Below, in pieces: positions 52,806-62,629 of a DNA stretch of 64,000 bases. Origin of the DNA: Blastomussa wellsi. Its lineage: Eukaryota > Cnidaria > Anthozoa > Scleractinia > Plerogyridae. Below the pieces are notes generated by a model. It made no database searches. It was not told where the DNA came from and saw only the letters and a program-made list of their open reading frames with translations. The stretch is from assembly GCA_947652115.1 (NCBI GenBank), contig OX393561.1, positions 44,872,439 through 44,936,438 of the forward strand. The letters are read 5' to 3'. A program made the translations under genes and the position numbers. Position 1 is the stretch's first letter. Every line of letters begins with the position of its first letter.

Positions 52806-54641
52806 AAAATTTCCTGTAAAATTGTTTAGCCCTGCGGCACAGTTCACGTTCCTGTAACCCTTCTGATCTAGCCTCTTGAGGAAACAAGAAGGTGCAATCT
52901 TGTTTACATCGCCGAATATTCACGTGCTATTAATATTAAATAGGCAGGGTGATTCTCAAGTGACGGGTGTCAACATTTGAATGCCAAACATGGCAACAGA
53001 AGAAATTTGCACCTAAATCCTTTCTTTGAAAGAAAATTCGTTTTATACACGGGGACAACTAATCTTATTGTAATAACACAAGCAAGAGTTTTCCTGGAGT
53101 ATACAACAAGAAAACTGAAAAAAAAATCGCATTTTTGAACTTCAAATGAACCGTGTCAAATAATTTGAAGGCGAAATTTACCACAGAAGAAGGCAGCAGT
53201 GTCTAGATCACAAACCAAACCAACCAAACGCCGAAAAGCGAAGCTTAAGCAAAATAAATTTTCATCATGGAATAGAAAAAGTAAACGAACGAGGTAGAGA
53301 AACAGTATATATATTGGCAATGACTCGAGGATTGAACCAAAACAATGAGAAATATTCATTCAGTGCAGTTAACGATCGCGAAATGCGTTGCCTTCTAGCA
53401 CTTTGAGGATGCCGTGTAAACAAGCACAACAGAAGGCCGGGGAAATGGCAATAAAATTGACAAAACATGTCTCAACGTGGATGAAGATATATAGTTAGTT
53501 GTCAATCAATTTAAATTTGGTCACGTTTAACTTAAAGTTTGCAGATTAATCTCGAATGCAAATGTCCCTTTCGGTTCGATATTGTCGGGATTGAAAATAT
53601 ACTTTGGAAATAATTTGTAGCTTCAAGTTCGAGTCAATCGTGATGCACCCTGTGGTGATCAAATTTACGATATTGTGCTCCCGTGGATTCGGCTTATTTT
53701 CAGCCATCGTCGTTTTTTTTTTATGGCTCACGATTTTGTTAAAAATCCCTTTGTCTTGAAAGTAGCTTTTGGAAATAATATTATTTGCGGGAAATGCAAA
53801 ATCTTCCACCAGACAACAGGGAGGACAATAAGGACGCTGCTTTTACGGAAGCTTTTTTTCTCTTTATTTACTCTTATTGACAAGTACCCTGCGAGACGGG
53901 CTAGCAGTCTACTTCTCCAACGCTATGTGCTCAAAATTAGCGTGGCTATATGTCGTGTGCATGAATGCAAAGAGAGATGGAAAGTGATAACTCCACCGTG
54001 TCTTGCAAGTGTTATATTGCTCTCTCGTTTTAATGAGTACGTAAACAGCTTGGCGACGAAGTTTAAATAATCTGTAATCGGTTTCATTTCTTCCTTCTTC
54101 TTCTACCACTTATGGGCAACTTAAACCGGTTCTGTAATTTTCATTCGGAGAACCTACTTCTACTGCCATCTGTTAACAGTAAATTAACCAGCCTTGGTGA
54201 CCGCCTCGGCCGACAGGCTTCTGTTTTTTTGCGTGACATATCTTTCTGAATTGAGCTGAACACATAAATAATCTTTTTTTACGACTATTTTGACACATAT
54301 TCCTGTCTCTCTCTCGCACGCGATGTTATTTTTAATTGGGAAATCTGCCAGCTGAGGTGAGGGATGTTGGGGTTAGCTTGTCGCAACCGCTTTTGATTGC
54401 ATCAATGTTGATAAAAAAGATAGCAAAGATGTGTCTCTACATAACGAGATAACTTCAACACCTATGACCTTCTGTGTTTATTACCTGTAACTCAGTATGG
54501 AGGAATGGAAACCAACAAAGAAAACAGCTAGTCCGGAAATGTTATTTTTGTTTTAGTTGTCGCCCTTCGAGGTCACGCTTTTTTTTTGGTCAGCTGCTGA
54601 CCGTAAGGAGCGCGGCCTCTGTGGGCGGGAATTAGGCGGTG
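52806..54641. other. intergenic or intron, nothing recognised
   Basis: Could be intron of the minus-strand gene ending at 52376. No supported exon was found. The palindrome GGTCAGCTGCTGACC lies at 54590-54604. Confidence 0.35.
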
Positions 54642-55744
54642 CACAGGCAGCCCAAGCTCACGTTGTGATCAGGATCATATTGCATAATAGCTGTCATGGC
54701 AAAAATATAAGAGTTTGTATGGGAATATTTTACAACACCTTTTAGCAAACCGAAATACTGCCAAATCTTAAATGAAATTGCCTTACCTTACTTTCAATGT
54801 GTTTTTATTCTTGTCTGAACGCTTATTTTGCGAGTTATCGCTTTCTGGGTTCCCCACTACAAAGAAAAGAACAAGGCTGCACACTCCAGTTCGGAACGCC
54901 CGACGAGCAGAGCGAAAAATCCCAGCTTAAAATGGTCAAACGGCCTCAAATCCATCGCGAATTCCAAGAAGAGATGTTCTAGTTTCATATTAACTCAACA
55001 ACAACTCAATCCAGGCTCTGTCATCGATGCCAAGCGGCCGTTTGCTTTAAAAATCCAGGGTAAAAAGATCTCCATTGTGCCTGTACACGCTCGTCACGAC
55101 ACACGACCGTTAAAAAAATCCTTGGTAACCCCGCCTCGATAATCGTCCTGAGGGGACCAGGGGAGTCAAACAAAACTTGTTGAGAGCAATTGACGGTGTG
55201 GTTTACGGTGTGGAACTCCGGTGAGGTATAGTTTGTTAACGAGACGGGGTTACCAAGAAGTTTTTTAACGGTCGTGTGTCGTGACGAGCGTGTACAGGCA
55301 CAATGGAGATCTTTTTACATTGGATATTTGAAAGCAAACGGCCGCTTGACATCGATGACAGAGCCTGGATTGAGTTGTTGTTGAGTTAAAATGAAACTAG
55401 AACATCTCTTCTTGGAATTCGCGATGGATTTGAGGCCGTTTGACCATTTTAAGCTGGGATTTTTCGCTTGGCTCGTCGGGCGTTCCGAACTGTAGTGTGC
55501 AGCCTTGTTCTTTTCTTTGTAGTGGGGAACCCAGAAAGCGATAACTCGCCTAAATGGCCAAGAATCGGCAAAATAAGCGTTCAGACAAGAATAAAAACAC
55601 AGTGAAAGTAAGGTAAGTCAATTTTATTTAAGATTTGGCAGTATAAGGTGCTGTAAATTATTCCCATACAAACTCTTATATTTTTGCCATGACAGCTATT
55701 ATGCAATATGATCCTGATCACAACGTGAGCTTGGGCTGCCTGTG
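54642..55744. repeat. large inverted repeat, two 500 bp arms around a 100 bp spacer
   Basis: The left arm 54642-55138 and right arm 55240-55744 are reverse complements with few mismatches and some small gaps. The longest obvious gap is about 20 bp near 54835 versus 55545. The spacer is 55139-55239. A transcript across it would form a long double-stranded RNA. The right arm contains ATG GCC AAG AAT at about 55553, followed by a basic 19-codon reading and a donor GTAAGT; the left arm lacks that ATG. Confidence 0.85.
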
Positions 55745-57321
55745 GGCGGTGCGGCGCGGCGCGGCGAGGATTAGGCCTGCTGTGATGCATGGTCTTTACC
55801 CACGTGGGACTGGAATTAGTGTCAAGGGTTTCAAAAATGCATGTCATTAAGTCAGGAATAACAGGAAAATGACGCAAAACTGCGCTTGAAATTTTCGACT
55901 CTGGATCAAAAGAGTGTGAAAAAATAGGTCGGCAATGCGTGCATGTATCATGTGCTAGGTAACTGGGTGATTCAGAGATGCTTTTTAAGTGAATTTACTG
56001 GTAAATTAAGAATTTCGCAGAATAGAGTGCATGTGTCGACGTAGGAGTGTGAGGTACATGTACAGCTCAACATAACAGTATGCGCTAATGTGCGTCAACA
56101 GGACAGCAAAGAAAAAGGGCAGAAGTAAAAAGCGTTAGGGTGATGTGGAGAAAAAATGAGTACTAGCAATAGCAAATGTGCGGAAGGGGTGGGGGTTATT
56201 TTCCCCAGGACATGTGTATTAAGCCAATTTTAGCCTCGGCTACACTAGTTCTTAGGCTTTTATAGATTGCGCTTGTAAAAGCAGCATATTTTGCTAGTAA
56301 CACTGCTGTCTTTTGGCCAAATTATGCTAAAATTATGCTCTTTTTTCTAAACTATGCTAGTTTGGAAACTGGTCATAAGATCGTGAGCTATCGTGTAACG
56401 GAACTTTCGTCGTGTTACAAGTCCCTCTTTCTCCTATTGTTGTTTCTCTTTGTTTACTGTAAGGAACAGTCTCTGGTAATTGTGGCTGGTTTTGGCCCGT
56501 CATTTCTCCGAGAGAGCTGCATGTATGCACTCGATTCGGCTAGTGTGTCTGACGCCAATTTCTAGCCTTGCCTATGAGAGGTATTGGGACCGACATGGTT
56601 TGACATGGGTCTCAGGCCTGCAAATACCGCTAAAACATAGAACAACGTTAGCGTACAGTAGACCTTATTCAAGATAGCCGCCACGATTATTTTTAAATTG
56701 TAATACAAATTAGGCATGTGCTTACGAGAGCTGCTAAATCGCCCATCGTCGATATAATCATTACGAGCTTATTTTCGACCTCACAAATGGCGCGTAACCT
56801 CTTGATAATATTCTGCTGGAAAAGCTTTTAATTGACTATTCGCGAAGGCCCACGACAAACGTCATGTTGGAATTGGGCGACTCGTTCATGACAACATAAC
56901 CTTAGCTGGCATAATATAACTTGTCAACTGCGTAACGCGGGGGTGAATAATCGGGGTAGGCGTACGTGCCATAGTTAAAAAAATCCGCCACTCCAAGTTT
57001 TCAAGAGGATTCGTCTTGTTGTTTGTGTCTTATCCGAAATCCGCATTATGTACTTCCGTTGACAAGCGAACATACTTACACACCTAAATATAAGTTGTAT
57101 TACCGCCAGCCGAGAGGTTTTATTTTTTTCTTCTTTTGTAGATGAACGGTCATCGAGATCATTTATGATAACATGTGGTTTTTGCATTCATGTACCGAGT
57201 GGGATTTAATTGCGGTGCGAGTAGTCGCAATATTTAGACCTTTTTGAAAGCATGTTTGATGATCCTGGACAATTCACTTTCCTACACACACTAAACGATG
57301 AGGGTTCTGGCACAGCTGGTG
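55745..57321. other. intergenic with dispersed repeat
   Basis: No gene. 56255-56365 (GCAGCATATTTTGCTAGTAACA, AAATTATGCTAAAATTATGC) is a dispersed repeat also present at 63500-63600 and near 63930-64000. Confidence 0.4.
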
Positions 57322-57465
57322 CACAGCTGTTGGCAGGGGTGGCAGGGGGTGGCAGGGGGGTGGTGGCAGGGGGTGGTGGCGGGGGTGGTTCGGGGGTGGC
57401 AGGGGTGGCAAGGGGTGGTGGCAGGGGTGGTGGCGGGGTGGCAGGGGGAGGCAGCGGGTTGGTAG
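57322..57465 (+). repeat. G-rich GGTGGC/GGGGTGGCA minisatellite
   Basis: About 145 bp of repeated GGGGTGGCA and GGTGGT words with many runs of three to six G on the plus strand. High G-quadruplex potential by pattern. It forms the left edge of the compositionally foreign segment. A 21 bp unit (ACAAACCCGCCAAGCGAAA-like) is repeated three times just after, at 57483-57545. Confidence 0.85.
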
Positions 57466-57717
57466 CTTGTGTGTGCCCAGAACAACAAACCCGCCAAGCG
57501 AAAAAACAAACCAGCCAAGCGAAACAACAAACCCACCAAGCAAGCGAATGTGTGACAAACACAACGAGAGCGAAAAGCAAAAGAAAGCAAAAGAGCGTGA
57601 CCCGCCAAGCGAGCGGTGTGACATATTTCCATTTGAAGAAATGCATGCACTTGTAATATTGTGTGCCAGAATTAATTTTCCATTTGAAGAAATATCAGCA
57701 CAAGAATATACGAAAAC

Positions 57718-57846
57718 ATGGCAAACGAATTTCTGCAAAACGGAGGCGAAGCAAAACATGAGGGAAAGCCGTTTGACGGCACAATTTCAGAGGCAATTCA
57801 AAACCTCCCAGCCGAGCTTCGTTATAGGAGCGGAAAAAAAAATTAA
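57718..57846 (+). CDS. small ORF of the foreign element (42 residues)
   Basis: ATG at 57718 (MANEFLQNGGEAKHEG, then LPAELRYRSGKK) to a TAA. Hydrophilic with a basic end. The 3' end overlaps a poly-A run. Supported only by its place in the compact ORF block and by protein-like composition. Confidence 0.3.
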   Translation: MANEFLQNGGEAKHEGKPFDGTISEAIQNLPAELRYRSGKKN

Positions 57847-58081
57847 GGAAACCAAATTTCAGCTACCAAATTTTGCACAAGCAGCGCACACAAGCAGCGG
57901 ACAACGTTTTTTTTTTCGCCAATTTTTTCTCCCAAACAATTTCGAGAGCGGGAAAAAATCAGTGGCAAACAAACCTGTGGCAAACAAATTTTGCACAAGC
58001 AGCGGACAACAAAATTTTTTCTCGCAATTGAACATATGTAGCCGAAAAAATATATGCATATTTCGACAACAAAAAATCCAA

Positions 58082-58375
58082 ATGGCAGTGCAAAATACAT
58101 TCGAAAGCATGGGTCTCCGTTGCGAAAACGTGGCCTCCCATCTTCTTCTCGAGAATGCCTGGGATAGCAACCTCTTGCCGGACATCTCGAAAGTCGACTA
58201 TCTAGCAGGAAACCTCGGCAAGACACACCTGCAACCACTGCGAGGACTGCCCGCGTTTGTCGACGACATCTACGCGTTCGGCTATCTCCGCCGCGAAGAG
58301 TGCGTTTTCCAAAAAGGCCGCTTTTCTTGCACAACAGGCGAGGAAGTTCTGCAAAACTCGTGGTCGCAAAAATAG
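58082..58375 (+). CDS. ORF of the foreign element (97 residues), unknown
   Basis: ATG at 58082 opens MAVQNTFESMGLRCENVASH and runs without a stop to 58375. Hydrophobic and acidic residues alternate (SKVDYLAGNLGKTHLQPL, FVDDIYAFGYLRREE), which suggests a folded small protein. The open frame extends upstream past 58082 without another good ATG. It ends 56 bp before the large ORF starts, as in a compact operon-like or viral layout. Third codon positions are poor in T, unlike the host genes. No family recognised. Confidence 0.5.
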   Translation: MAVQNTFESMGLRCENVASHLLLENAWDSNLLPDISKVDYLAGNLGKTHLQPLRGLPAFVDDIYAFGYLRREECVFQKGRFSCTTGEEVLQNSWSQK

Positions 58376-58431
58376 GTCTCGCTGTGCGGCAGAGCCTGGG
58401 CACAAGACCGGACGGCAGCAAAAGAAAACAC

Positions 58432-60683
58432 ATGCAGACAAGCATCGTCCACACCATCGCAAAAACAAAGGGAACCAGCGGAAGCACGATACGTGCAACA
58501 GTAGCAGCGATAGAAGCCGACACGTTGCAAAAGGCACAATCCCACTGGCGCAGGCTGTATCCAGAAGACGAGATAGCGGGCTACTTCGTGGCCAAGGTAG
58601 CCGTTTCCGAAATGTCTTTGGAAGATTTGCACCAAGCGCTGCCAGCTTTCGAACGGCAGCTGCTCGCATTCGGTTTTGGAATCTACTCCATCGACTACAC
58701 GCAAGATTTTTCCGGAGTGTTGGACCGCGAAGCCCTTGTTTCGCACCTAGAATTCGAAGGTTTTCGCCAGATGGGCGACTTTTGTTCTGCAATGGGTTCG
58801 GATGCGCCAACGATTCTGCAGAACACCGACAGTGTGGGGAAGCACGTGTGCACATGGATCTCGAAAAGAGAAGACCGCACGGTCCGGACAAAAGTATACA
58901 ACAAGATCACTTCCAACTTCGAAGCGGGCGAGATTCGAGAACCAGTGGGCGGCCATCTTCCCGACTATCCAGACTGTCCAAACGAGCACTTGCGCCGAAC
59001 TTTCCAACACCCAGATATCCAAGAGCGCGGATGCACCAGAATAGAAGTTTCGATGTACGGGTGCCGCAGAAACGAGCTCTCGGGAGAAACAGCCGACCAG
59101 GTGCTGCAGGAAACTTTGGCAAAGGTTTCGCCGGAAGGAGAAGGCCTTTTCGTGGTCCAGCCCCCAAACAAACAATGGGAAAACCTGGCTTCTTGCCTGG
59201 ACCGCTGCCTCGTTTTAGCGGACCGCCCGCAAGGCCACATATTTGTCGGCTGGTTCGCGCACACACAAACAGGAAGAATATCGGGGGTGCACGTGCAACC
59301 AACCAAAGCGAACGTGGAGGACGACGCGAAATGGGAAAATTCGGTGGTGTGGGCGGCAGCCGACTTTGGTTTCCGCGCTTGTCCGATTTTTCGGGTAGAT
59401 ATCCTTTCCGCACAGGAAGGAGGTGTGGAAATAGGGCCTCTGCGTTGCTACACAAAAGACGAGGAAACGATATATTGGCGGCAAGCAAAAGGCCATGCCA
59501 GCTGCACCCAGGCGCCCCAGACCCCAGTCTTCTTCTTCCATCGACAAAAACCGTTTCTTGGGAATGGCGGCAAACCAAATGCAGCGCTATTGGGCGAAAT
59601 GTCTCCAAATTCCAGCTGCAAGAAGTGCCAGAAATCGCAGAAGAGCGGCAAATTTCGACACTTTCCACCAGATCTCGCGAAAAAGCGTTGCAAGAGTTGC
59701 GGGACGCGGCAAGCGCCGAAGAATGGCGAAGACGTTCTTGGGACAAACAAACGGCCGAGCAAGATGCTCGACGCAAGAAGCGAAAAAAAAGACGAAGAAG
59801 AATTGGCTCGCCGCAAAGCAGAGCTGGAAAGGGTGGGAAAAATTGTGCGATCGAAAAAGGTCTGGGAACGAAAAAGCCTAGAGGTGCGGGGGAGGGTGGA
59901 AAAATGTTTGCGAGAATCTGCAACCAAGGTTGCGGCGCTTGCACGCGCGAAGTGGAAAGTTGTCGGCGGCAGGCAAACAAACGAAGGCAAATTTCGGGTT
60001 GTATTGGGAAACGAAGGGAAAATCGCCAACGTGTTTGCAACAAAAGCTCTGCAAAAAATTGTTTCGGAATGCCTGGACATTTTCGAAAAGACCAAAACGG
60101 ACTGGTTCGGCAGAACAACTTTCTGGCTTCCTTCTTTTTCCAACGTGGAAAAGCTTGGAGGTTTGGAAATACAGATAGGGAAGCCGCAAAGTTTCTGCAA
60201 CAACGAAGGGACAAATATTGTATGGAACCCAATACGTGTTGTTTCCGCCCCAGACCCGCAAAGAGCTGCAATTTTGCAAGCGTTGGCAAAGGAGAGCGAA
60301 AAATACGCTATTCTTCGAGAAGAGTTCAAAAAAGAAAAAGAAAAAGGAAAAGAAACGGAGTTAGAAAAAGTTTCTGCGCCAAAAAACAAGGACACGAAAA
60401 AAATAACAGACTTGCAGCCCGGCGAATACAAGTGCAAGACGTTTGCCTGGACAACTTTCCGAAACTCTCCGCGGACCATATTGTTTGTGTTTCCGGTTGG
60501 AGAGGACGGGGAACCGAAAACAGACGACGAAACCCCAGTCTGGGCTATTTTCTGGAAAAAGAGGTGGAGAATCTTGGAGACTTCGATTTCCTCCATAAAA
60601 GAACAACGCCATTGCTTTGCAGAATCGGGCAAGAGAGAACCACACCACAAAAAAAGAAGGACAGACTTGTTGCTCTGGCGTAG
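58432..60683 (+). CDS. large protein of the foreign element, replication-initiator-like, frameshifted
   Basis: ATG at 58432. The first frame is clean to about 59500. Motifs, counted from this ATG, are IYSIDYTQDF (84-93), RTVRTKVYNK (149-158) and RGCTRIEVSMYG (199-210). This pattern, an Asp-rich strand, a Tyr-x-Lys and an Arg-x-Glu strand, recalls rolling-circle initiators of the Rep_trans/pT181-inovirus type. The resemblance is by eye only. A charged coiled-coil middle follows, then a C-terminal part (LQPGEYKCKTFAW, RTILFVFPVGEDG) that looks like a small beta-barrel. The reading changes frame near 59.5, 59.6 and 59.79 kb, the last at an A8 run; a later change is needed to use the stop at 60683. 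It is therefore decayed, or misassembled at homopolymers. GC-rich, T-poor at third positions. Confidence 0.5.
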
Positions 60684-60686
60684 AAA

Positions 60687-60986
60687 CTATGCAACAATTT
60701 GGCCGCCAGGAAGACAGAAAACAAAATCCCCCCAAAAAGCAACAACGAAAAGTTCTCCAAGATCCCAGGATTTCCATTTTTTCGCGTGTTCGGGGGCTAT
60801 TTTGCCCACAATTGTGGCAGCATTTTGGTTCTCCTTTGTTTCTGCATATTTGCAGAGAGAATCCCAATCTTCCCAATATTCCGTGTCTTCTTGTTTCTCG
60901 TACTTTTTTCTTGTTTCTTCGAACTGGTCGCGTCGAAAGTGTGGTAGAACACCTCTGCCGTAGACCAATTCCATTGTATATTGCAT
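60687..60986 (-). CDS. minus-strand ORF of the foreign element (99 residues), unknown
   Basis: ATG at 60986 (MQYTMELVYGRGVLPHFRRD) to a stop at 60687. Charged middle (EETRKKYEKQEDTEYWEDWD), ending in a hydrophobic stretch (GELFVVAFWGDFVFCLPGG). Its stop codon is 3 bp from the stop of the convergent large ORF. It starts 30 bp after the upstream minus-strand ORF ends. The open frame extends further upstream. No family recognised. Confidence 0.45.
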   Translation of the reverse strand: MQYTMELVYGRGVLPHFRRDQFEETRKKYEKQEDTEYWEDWDSLCKYAETKENQNAATIVGKIAPEHAKKWKSWDLGELFVVAFWGDFVFCLPGGQIVA

Positions 60987-61015
60987 TGCATTGAAGCTAT
61001 CTAATTGCGGGCACT

Positions 61016-61395
61016 CTATTCCATTCGGCGAATTCCTTTGTGCACAGGCTGCTGTGGCGGGTTGGGCAACTGCTCCTTTTCGGGTGGCGTGGCATTCCGT
61101 TGTTTCCACTCTTCGTATTTTGGTCGCAGTGTTGCATGCAGAAGAAGGAGGGCAGAACCAATCCCGCCAACAATCGCAACAACCTGCACAACATCCCAAA
61201 CAGCAGACGTTGCGGCATTGGCGGCGCGCACCACCCTCTCTGTCTGCTCTCGAACAGCATTGCTGTTTTTTTTTCTATGCTCTCCAGGATTCCTTCGCTA
61301 TCTTCTTCCAATTCCGCTTCCAGCTCTTGCAAACCGTCCCCAATCTCCTCCACATCTTCGAAGTGCCTTTCTTGGGTCTCCAACAAGAAATCCAT
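61016..61395 (-). CDS. minus-strand membrane-anchored ORF of the foreign element
   Basis: ATG at 61395 opens an acidic amphipathic helix (MDFLLETQERHFEDVEEIGD, LEAELEEDSEGILESIE). The frame then slips at an A9 run (about 61265-61273) into one that reads NAATSAVWDVVQVVAIVGG and a hydrophobic membrane segment ending ALLLLHATLRPKYEEW, with a short polar tail and stop at 61016. The layout suggests a single-pass membrane protein with an acidic extra-membrane part. The slip may be a mutation, an assembly error or programmed frameshifting. Confidence 0.45.
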
Positions 61396-61410
61396 AGAGA
61401 GAGAGAGGGT

Positions 61411-61425
61411 GCTACTACTACTACA

Positions 61426-61494
<69 letters not shown>

Positions 61495-61555
61495 GCTACT
61501 GCTACTGCTACTGCTGCTGCTGCTGCTACTGCTGCTGCTACTGCTACTGCTACTG

Positions 61556-61634
<79 letters not shown>

Positions 61635-62131
61635 CACTACTACCATTACTACCACTACTACCACTACTACTACTACTGCTACTGCTACTGCTACCGCTAC
61701 CGCTACCGCTACCGCTACCGCTACCGCTACTGCTACTGCCACTGCCACTGCCACTGCCACTGCCACTGCCACTGCCACTGCCACTGCCACTGCCACTGCC
61801 ACTGCCACTACCACTACCACTACCACTACCACTACCACTACCACTACCACTACCACTACCACTACCACTACCACTACCACTACCACTACCACTACCACTA
61901 CCACTACCACTACCACTACCACTACCACTACCACTACCACTACCACTACCACTACCACTACCACTACCACTACCACTACCACTACCACTACCACTACCAC
62001 TACCACTACCACTACCACTACCACTACCACTACCACTACCACTACCACTACCACTACCACTACCACTACCACTACCACTACCACTACCACTACCACTACC
62101 ACTACCACTACCACTACCACTACCACTACCA

Positions 62132-62210
<79 letters not shown>
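61411..62210. repeat. 800 bp (CTA)n/(CTG)n trinucleotide and (CACTAC)n hexanucleotide repeat
   Basis: Pure or nearly pure triplet repeats to about 61740, then CTGCCA and CACTAC hexamers (61740-62137), then CTA triplets to 62210. It abuts the foreign element. Long open frames across it (poly-Thr/Ala, Leu/Pro, Val) are artefacts. Confidence 0.95.
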
Positions 62211-62432
62211 GTTATCCAAATGTTGTGGGAAGCATTTACACGCAATTGCCCATGCTTGACTTTTATTCTGAAATTGATCGTCTTAATTCAACACATAAAG
62301 AAGTAGATTTGAGTTTACAAGTGCAATGTGAGTTTAGGTACATGCTTGGTTTGAAATTGCTGCGCGGTCAGCTTGATTTCCGGCTTCCGATTTTGTGAAA
62401 TTTCTAATGACGCAGCTAAGGACTCTCTGCAG
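62211..62432 (+). other. unassigned open stretch before the VWA exon
   Basis: 62211-62398 reads without a stop in one frame (for example QLPMLDFYSEIDRLNST) and has a plausible protein composition, but no start, splice site or family was seen. It could be a decayed exon or chance. Confidence 0.25.
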
Positions 62433-62629
62433 AAATGTCTGCAATGTTGGTATTCTATATACTCTCGTCCTCAGCAGACAACTACAAGATGCCTTTGGAT
62501 ACAGTTTTGTGTCTCGATACCTCAGGTTCCATGGGCTGGAAAAATAATGAAGGTATTAACCAGCTAAAAGCTGCCGCCCTCAAATTTCTGGAAGGTGTCG
62601 AGGAGACTGCTAGACAGGCCGACTTGAAG
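62433..62629 (+). CDS. von Willebrand factor A domain protein, first visible exon
   Basis: Acceptor CTCTCTGCAG at 62432 and donor GACTTGAAG|GTAAGT. ATG at 62435 opens MSAMLVFYILSSSADNYKMP, then VLCLDTSGSMGWKNN, the DxSGS metal-binding (MIDAS) motif at the start of a VWA fold, and the first helix (LKAAALKFLEGVEETARQAD). A second acceptor-like site (GTCCTCAG at 62474) followed by an ATG at 62489 is an alternative start. The rest of the domain (next strand and helices) must lie in later exons, which I did not find up to 64000. VWA proteins mediate ligand or cofactor binding; the specific function is unknown. Confidence 0.65.

Noticed and set aside
57467..58081. Upstream part of the 302-codon open frame
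   Set aside because: No ATG at its start, runs through a 21 bp tandem repeat and AT-rich minisatellite, and looks non-coding until about 58082.
58907..60650. Long minus-strand ORFs (about 460 and 400 codons) under the large protein
   Set aside because: Antisense shadows of the T-poor coding frame, with Phe/Cys/Arg-rich composition and no motif.
58257..60683. Second very long plus-strand frame through the foreign element
   Set aside because: Over most of its length it is a low-complexity Arg/Ser/Lys shadow kept open by codon bias. Only short parts (59.6-59.8 kb and possibly the 3' end) look coding, which is explained by frameshifts.
60991..62398. ORFs of 314-452 codons running into the triplet repeat
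   Set aside because: Poly-Thr/Ala, Leu/Pro and Val readings are products of the repeat.
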